NCBI RefSeq assembly: GCF_022539505.1
Contig: NC_061513.1
Coordinates: 174,808,017-174,872,016, forward strand
Direction of reading: 5' to 3'
Length of the DNA stretch: 64,000 nucleotides
DNA from: Lolium rigidum
Taxonomy: Eukaryota; Streptophyta; Magnoliopsida; Poales; Poaceae
Both the position numbers and the translations under genes were made by a program. The notes below the pieces were generated by a model. It was given only the letters and a program-made list of their open reading frames with translations, searched no databases and was not told the origin of the DNA. Each line of letters begins with the position of its first letter. Position 1 is the first letter of the stretch. Positions 56,990 through 64,000 of the stretch are shown in pieces.

Positions 56990-59596
56990 AACTGCTGAGC
57001 CCATCTTAATGTCTATAAAGAAAGCACTTCTTGGGAGATAACCCATGTTTTTATTTTACTACAGTACTTTTTTTTATATTTGTGTCTTGGAAGTTGTTAC
57101 TACTGTAGCAACCTCTCCTTATCTTTATTTTATTACATTGTGTGCCAAGTAAAGTCTTTGATAGTAAAGTGAATACTAGATTTGGATTACTGCGCAGAAA
57201 CAGATTTCTTGCTGTCACGAATTTGGGCAGGATTCTCTGTAGGTAACTCAAAAAAATCTGCCAATTTACGTGCGTGATCCTCAGATATGTACACAACTTT
57301 CATTCAATTTGAGCATTTTCATCTGAGCAAGTCTGGTGCCTCTAAAAAATTCGTCTTTACGGACTGTTCGTTTTTGACAGATTCTGCCTTTTATTTCGCA
57401 TTGCCTCTTTTGCTGTGTTGGATGGATTTCTTTGTTCCATTAACTTCTAGTAGCTTTGGGCAATGTCCAGAAGTGTTAAGAATGATTGTTTCACCTCTGA
57501 ACATGTGAATTTTTGATTATGCACTAACCCTCTAATGAGTTTGTTTTGAATTTGGTGTGGAGGAAGTTTTCAAGGGTCAAGAGAGGAGGATGATACAATA
57601 TGATCAAGAAGAGTGAAAAGTCTAAGCTTGGGGATGCCCCGTGGTTCATCCCTGCATATTTCAATAAGACTCAAGCATCTAAGCTTGGGGATGCCCGAGG
57701 CATCCCCTTCTTCATCGACAACTTATCGTGTCACCTCTAGTGAAACTATATTTTTATTCCATCACATCTTATGTACTTTACTTGGAGCGTCTGTGTGCTT
57801 TTATTTTCGTTTTGTTATTTTCATTCTCTGAATAAATTCATGCTTGTATGGGAGAGAGACACTCTCCGCTGTTGCATATGAACACATGTGTTCTTACCTT
57901 TACTTCTAATGTTCATGGCGAAGGTTGAAACCGCTTCGTTAATTGTTATATGGTTGGAAACAGAAAATGCTGCATGTGGTAATTGGTATAATGTCTTGAA
58001 TAATTTGATACTTGGCAATTGTTGTGCTCATATAGATCATGTTTAAGCTCTTGCATCATGTACTTTGTACCCATTAATGAAGAACTACATAGAGCTTGTT
58101 AAAATTTGGTTTGCATGATTGGTCTCTAGAGTCTAGATATTTTTTGGTTAAGGTGTTTGAACAACAAGGAGACGATGTAAAGTCTTATAATGCTTACAAT
58201 ATGTTCATATGTGAGTCTTGCTGTACCGTTTTATACTTGAGTTTGCTTCAAACAACCTTGCTAGCCTAGCCTTGTATTGAGAGGAATTCTTCTCGTGCAT
58301 CCAAATCCTTGAGCCAAAAACTATGCCATTTGTGTCCACCATACCTACCTACTACATTGTATTTCTCTGCCATTCCAAAGTACATTACTTGAGTGCTACC
58401 TTTAAAAATTCTATTCCTTGTCTTTGCAATATATAGCTCATGGGAAAAATAGCCTTAAAAACTATTGTGGTGAAGAATATGTAGCTATGTATCTTATTTC
58501 TTATAAGTTGCTTGTTGAGCGGTAACCATGTTTCTGGGGACGCCACCAACTATTACACCTTTGTTGAATATCATGTGAGTTGCTATGCATGTTCGTCTTG
58601 TCTGAAGTAAGGGCGATTTTCATGATCATATGGTTTGAGTAAGCATATTGTTAGAGAAGAACATTGGACCGCTAACTAAAGCCATGAATCATGGTGGAAG
58701 TTTCAGTTTGGACATCAATCCTCAATCTCTTATGAGAATTTTAACTGTTGTTGTATGGTTATGCATTAAAGAGGAGTCCATTATCTGTTGTCTATGTTGT
58801 CCCGGTATGGATGTCTAAATTGAGAATAATCAAAAGCGAGAAATCCAATGCGAACTTTCTCCTTAGACCTTTGTACAGGCGGCATAGAGGTAACCCTTTA
58901 TGACACTTGGTTGAAACATATGTTATGCAATGATAATCCATGTAAATCCAAGCTAATTAGGACAAGGTGCGAGCACTATTGGTATACTATGCATGAGGCT
59001 TGCAACTTATAGGATATCTTATACATAACACATATGCTTTATTACTACCATTGACAAAATTGATTCTATGTTTTCAAAATAAAAGCTCTAGCACAAAAAT
59101 AGTAATCCATGCTTCCCTCTGCGACGGGCCTTTCTTCTACTTTATGTTGAGCCAGTTTACCTACTTCTTTCCATCTTAGAAGCAAACACTTGTGTAAACT
59201 GTGTGCATTGATTCTTACATATTTACCTATTGCACTTGTTATATTACTTTGTGTTGACAATTATCCATGAGATAAGTATGTACAAGTTGAAAGCAATTGC
59301 TGAAACTTAATCATCCTTTGTGTTGCTTCAAAATTTTCTACTATGAACTTATTGCTTTATGAGTAACTCTTATGCAAGTCTTATTGATGCTTGTCTTGAA
59401 AGTATTATTCATGAAAAGTCTTTGCTATATGATTCATTTGTTTACTCATTATATTCACCATTGCTTTGAATCGCTGCATTCATCTCATATGCTCTACAAT
59501 AGTATTGATCAAGATTATGATAGCATGTCACTTCAGAAATTATCTTTGTTATCGTTTACCTACTCGAGGGCGAGTAGGAACTAAGCTTGGGGATGC
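56990..59596 (+). other. 2.6-kb non-coding 3' region of element 2
   Basis: Colinear with 48288-50798 of element 1 over nearly all its length, with small indels. Contains the AAGCTTGGGGATGC motif at 57623, 57681 and directly before the right LTR (59584), and the hairpin at 57687-57707. Confidence 0.75.
57687..57707 (+). promoter_or_regulatory. Perfect 9-bp hairpin in the element 2 3' region
   Basis: GGGGATGCC, loop CGA, GGCATCCCC; the stem is identical to that at 48885-48905. Confidence 0.5.
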
Positions 59597-61351
59597 TGAT
59601 ACGTCTCCAACGTATCGATAATTTCTTATGTTCCATGCTTGTTTTATGACAATACCTACATGTTTTATTCACACTTTATGTCGTTTTGATGCATTTTCCG
59701 AAACTAACCTATTGACGAGATGCCGAAGTGCCAGTTCCTGTTTTCTGCTATTTTTTGTTTCAGAAATCCTAGTAAGGAAATATTCTCGGAATTGGACGAA
59801 ATCAATGCCCAGCATCTTATAATTCCACGAAGCTTCCAGAACACCCGAGAGGCACCAGAGGGGAGCCCTGGGGGCCCCACACGTGTGGGCGGCGCGGCCC
59901 AGGGGGGCGCGCCCCCTGTTGTGTGGCGGCTCCGTAACCCCTCCGACTCCGCCTCTTCGCCTATTTAAAGCTCCCTGACCTAAAACATCGATACGGAAAA
60001 GCCACGGTACGAGAAACCTTCCAGAGCCGCCGCCATCGCAAAGCCAAGATCTGGGGGACAGGAGTCTCTGTTTCGGCACCCTGCCGGGACGGGGAAGTGC
60101 CCCCGGAAGGCATCTCCATCGACACCACCGCCATCTTTATCAACGCTGGTGTCTCCCATGAGGAGGGAGTAGTTCTCCATCGAGGCTAAGGGCTGTACCG
60201 GTAGCTATGTGGTTCATCTCTCTCTCCTATGTACTTCAATACAATGATCTCATGAGCTGCCTTACATGATTGAGATCCATATGATGAGCTTGTAATCTAG
60301 ATGTCGTTATGCTATTCAAGTGGATTTTACTTATGTGATCTCCGGAGACTCCTTGTCCCACGTGTGTAAAGGTGACAGTGTGTGCACCGTGTGGGTCTCT
60401 TAGGCTATATTTCATGCGAATACTTATTCACTGAGTTATAATTTGAGTTGGATGTTATCTTGCCAGAGAGTAATTCAGAATAGCATAGTGAAGTGCTTAT
60501 TTATATTCCTTTATGATTGCAATGTGCTTTATATCACTATTAATCTATGTGCTACTCTAGTGATGTTATTGAAGTAGTCTATTCCTCCTCCAAGATGTAA
60601 TGGTGACAGTGTGTGCATCATGTAGTACTTGGCGTAGTTTATGATTGTAATCTCTTGTAGATTATGAAGTTAACTATTACTATGATGATATTGATGTGAT
60701 CTATTCCTCCTTTCATAGCTTGATGGTGACAGTGTGCATGCTTTGTTAGTACTCGGTATAATTGCGTTGGTCTATCATGCACTCTAAGGTTATTTAAATA
60801 TGAACATCGAATGTTGTGGAGCTTGTTAACTCTGGCATTGAGGTGCTCTTGTAGCCCTACACAATTAGTGGTGTTCATCATCCAACAAGAGAGTGTAGAG
60901 TGGTTTTATTATGTGATCAATGTTGAGAGTGTCCACTAGTGAAAGTATGATCCCTAGGCCTTGTTTCCAAATACCGCAATCATCGCTTATTTACTCGTTT
61001 TATCGCATCTTTACTTCCCGCAATATTACTACCATCAATCGCACGCCGGCAAGCTATTTTCCGGCGCCGTTACTACTGCTCATATTCATTCATACCACTT
61101 GTATTTCACTATCTCTTCGCCGAACTAGTGCACCTATACATCCGACAAGTGTATTAGGTGTGTTGGGGACACAAGAGACTTCGTGTATCGTGATTGCAGG
61201 GTTGCTTGAGTGGGATATCTTTGACCTCTTCCTCCCTGAGTTCGATAAACCTTGGGTGATCCACTTAAGGGAAAACTTGCTGCTGTTCTACAAACCTCTG
61301 CTCTTGGAGGTCCAACACTGTCTACAGGAAAAGGAGTGTGCGTAGACATCA
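59597..61351 (+). repeat. Right LTR of element 2
   Basis: 1755 bp. TATTTAAA at 59962-59969. It also has the internal primer-site-like copy at about 61050. Confidence 0.92.
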
Positions 61352-61850
61352 TAGGCTCATGCTTCACCGGGTCAACCGCAAAGCTGATAGCACATGTACT
61401 GTCTGATAAGAGTAGCGCGTCAACTTTAATTCGTAAGGTGCATGCTAAAGAGGGAAAACCTAATCCTACACAACAGTACACACAAAGGAAGTATCAACAT
61501 CTACGTGATGTGTGAGCTCATGCTTCAACTCTGAGTCACGCACAATGTTGATAACACTTGTAATGTCTGACAAGATAGGAGTTGATGTAGCAGCACGAAC
61601 ACCAAAGTCTACCAGTAACCAACGTAACAGTCACCTCTGCCATCAAACAGTCATAGCTTGCAACTCAGTCTCTTCACTCGAACGGGAAACTGCATACTAT
61701 GTTTGGTCTCGTGGACCATGAGGGAAACACCAATAAACACACGGTAATAAAGAAAGTGAACGGCAATCCGAAGGATCACCAGCCCACGTAGCATCAGAGT
61801 AAGCATACCGTTATAAGGATATTGACAAGGGAATACCAAACTAGATAGGC
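61352..61850 (-). pseudogene. Ty1/copia RNase H remnant, upstream half, partly duplicated
   Basis: The minus strand reads YSDATWAGDPSDCRSLSLL at about 61800, VSRSSE-like text at about 61680, then LLVDFGVRAATSTPILSDIT and DSELKHELTHHVDVDTSFVC (about 61500-61630). A second version follows at 61354-61440: LSDSTCAISFAVDPVKHEP. Several stops and frame changes are present. The second version continues into 53328 and below. It is the oldest layer at this locus. Confidence 0.75.
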
Positions 61851-62990
61851 CCACGAAAGCGAGTCGTTTACCAAGACGAGGGTGACCCAATCTAACTGAC
61901 ACCTCTAACTCTCTAAGGACTTGTTAATCAGAGCCCAACACGGTGAAAGAGCCTAGTTGATCCGTCAAGACCATCGTAGAGCACAAGTAAAGAATGACTC
62001 GCTAGCATGATGTAAAAATCCTAGGTCAAGTCATTTATCTAAGGCTTGACTTGGATCACGTACAAGGATAACCTCGTATGATATCATTCATCCTTGTAGC
62101 CTCCATAGTTTCCATCTACGCCGCCGGCAACACTGTAAACCATATAAACATTATTTTAATTCTGCAATCCAACAAGCCAAATATGTAATTATGTTTAAAC
62201 GCATATTCATCACCCTTTAGGCGACATCTCGTTCTTTCACTCCAACGTACTCCACTATGAGAGAGCTTCTTATTCAGCACATCTTCATATATCCATGATC
62301 ACCATATAGATGGCAAGCTTCAAACACATGATCTCTTCAACATGGTTCATCTTGAACTTGCATTTCATATATTTTTTCTTCATTATGTTGATGTCTTGAA
62401 GATACACATGAGAGCTCACTTCATCTTCTTCTTTAATACATATATGACATCATCTCAACTCTCTCATGACTAATCTTCGGATTACTTCACCATGAACATC
62501 TTGGTCATCACTTTCTTCTTATTTCAACCTTGAAGCTAACACATGGTCCAAGCATTGTCGATGGACAAATCCTACAAGTAGAACCCAATGCATACATTAG
62601 TCCATAGGGATGTTATTAATTACCAAAACCACATATGGGGGCACCATGCACTTTCACCTCGAACAAATGGACTATCGTTTAGGACTTTTTATGAATGGAC
62701 TTCAACTAGTACAAAGCTTGGGGAACCTTCATATATGTAAAATGTTAGAGGAACTAAATTCAAACCAACTTACATTGTCATGTTGAAAATGGCCTTGGCT
62801 TACCAAACGGTTTTACCGAGGCCGCTGATGGAGAGGAAATCACGTGAATCGATGACCGCGCAAAACTTGTTGGTGTCTTGTTGGATGTACGCCCATCTAT
62901 TTTGGATTGAAGTTTGGATGCGGTCACTATGAATTCGGAAGGGACCAAGTAGCCTTTGCTCATGTAGCATGTGTAAGGGTGCATTGCCCA
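61851..62990. other. Unassigned, probably further copia remnant
   Basis: The start still looks like minus-strand copia (adjacent to the RNase H). After about 62000 there is no recognisable domain. AT-rich, no gene. Confidence 0.4.
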
Positions 62991-64000
62991 TAAGTGTGTT
63001 TTTGGTAATTAATGACAAACCTTATGGACTAATGTTTTAATTGATTTTATATGTAGGAATACTCCCTTGGTATATCTTATAGTCCATATGTTGGATTCAA
63101 GTGTGGATGCTGTGAAGATAAAGATATACCTTCGATATAGGCATCATGAGAGAGTGGAAGAACTTGTTTTGCCCAAGGTGGAAGAAGGCTTATTTATAGC
63201 CCAAGCCGAGATCTAACCGTTGGGTAAGTGTTCAACTCAACATCAGTCGAGGAAGCCGGTCAACCTGGCCTAGGGCCGGGCCATCCGGTCCAGGAGGCCG
63301 GTCAGACCGGGCCACAGGCCGGACCATCCGGCCGACACCGGATCGTGCGCTGGGCCGAGACCGGGGCGAGTCCAGGACATACAGAACCTGCCCCCCGGTT
63401 GTCACCGGAGCAGGAGCAGGAGCCGGTAAGTGCCGGGGAGTCCTTTCCACAGGCCGGCGTGGTCGGGCGTGAGGCCGGACCGGCCGGTCCAAACCGGTCC
63501 GTTCGCCGGGCCAGCACCGGGAGAAGATGGAGACCTCCCTGGATAGTGCCCGGTTGTCACCGGTCCAGGAGCCGGTTTGCGCCGGGCTAGCCGGTGCCAC
63601 GGCCGGTCCAGCTGGACCTTAGGCCGGGCGGGCACCGAGCGACAGTGTCAGAATACGCAGGACCCCTAAAGACCTTTTCTTTTCCTTTTAAACAGAAAAT
63701 GCTCCCGAACTCCGATTGACATGAAACCAATTTTATTGGAAATATGGAGACTCCTCATAGGATATTTTTAGAGATTCTAGAGAGGGAGTCTCCCACCGTC
63801 AAGAAACGGTGAAGACGTCCAAACTTGAAAACGCAACAGAAGATGCATGTGGATTCCTTTTTCGATGAACTTGGGTTGTTGTAAAGCTAGCAACAAGCTC
63901 AAGAACCTCACACGGAGAAACACCAAGAAGTAATAGGGATATTCAAAGTATGCAAAGGGTTGAGCTCCCTAAGACGATGTGATTAAGTTACCCAACCGAA
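62991..64000. repeat. LTR-like repeat with CCGG-rich block, continues past the window
   Basis: 'ttttggtaattaatgacaaaccttatggactaatgtttt' at 63000 is a repeat start common in Triticeae intergenic DNA. From 63240 to 63640 the sequence is dense in GGCCGG, CCGGTC and CACCGG units in irregular order. The last 350 bp look like the transcribed part of an LTR. No domain and no end are visible. Confidence 0.5.

Larger units (their letters stand above)
53329..61351 (+). mobile_element. Non-autonomous Athila-like LTR retrotransposon, short form (element 2), with nested LINE
   Basis: LTRs at 53329-56087 (1757 bp without the LINE insertion) and 59597-61351 (1755 bp) start TGATACGTCTCC and end AGACATCA. 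The target duplication is TAGGC (53324-53328 and 61352-61356). The tRNA-Asp primer site is perfect. The interior has one 244-codon frame that keeps only the N- and C-termini of the element 1 proteins, then the shared non-coding 3' region. It cannot move without proteins from other elements. Confidence 0.92.

Noticed and set aside
63228..63635. Overlapping frames on both strands in the CCGG-rich block
   Set aside because: Open only because GC-rich sequence has few stops; products are low-complexity Pro/Arg/Gly with no motif.

Overview
The window looks like intergenic and accessory DNA of a large grass genome, most probably tribe Triticeae (wheat, barley, rye or Aegilops). This is inferred from the repeats: CACTA elements, TAA-flanked PIF/Harbinger elements, Stowaway MITEs, Ty1/copia and Ty3/gypsy LTR elements, and Athila-type LTR elements starting TGATACGTCTC, nested in each other. 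Genes have small GT-AG introns. There is one 100-N assembly gap (40012-40111).

Real genes. Three minus-strand genes encode one family of secreted, cysteine-rich, thionin-like proteins built from four C-x3-C-x3-C modules: 3097-3657 (G1), 29973-31045 (G2) and 33849-34220 (G3). They look like one tandem cluster that later insertions pushed apart: a 14.9-kb CACTA element, a PIF/Harbinger element and a copia element lie between G1 and G2. G1 and G2 share a phase-1 intron just before the last module; G3 lacks it. G2 is unusual: its first and second modules are separated by a long Asp/Glu/Lys spacer, and it ends in a Pro-rich tail. A Myb/SANT-like gene fragment (43078-43641, minus) is the only other cellular gene outside a transposon.

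Layout. 1-754: end of a CACTA element. 1547-2844: LINE-like retroposon with target duplications. 3675-18580: non-autonomous CACTA element with palindromic 41-bp subterminal arrays, carrying fragments that resemble a novel plant SNARE, an SPX-domain protein, a CxxC zinc-ribbon protein and a B3-domain gene; it sits 18 bp from the G1 start codon. 18915-21161: dead PIF/Harbinger element with a MITE inside it. 22054-28656: complete but broken Ty1/copia element. 36.3-40.0 kb: Ty3/gypsy gag-protease remnant cut by the gap. 40698-42655: second PIF/Harbinger element. 43939-52228 and 53329-61351: two related non-autonomous Athila-like elements, each with LTRs, a 5-bp target duplication and a tRNA-Asp primer site, but no recognisable pol. 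The second has a 5'-truncated LINE in its left LTR and is itself inserted in a copia RNase H remnant. 61.9-64 kb: further repeat DNA, including a CCGG-rich block.

Most notable are the chimeric gene-capture CACTA element, the remodelled thionin-like gene G2, and the two pol-less Athila-like elements. The short Athila-like copy kept the N-terminus and a C-terminal membrane domain of the long copy's protein, but lost the gag core.
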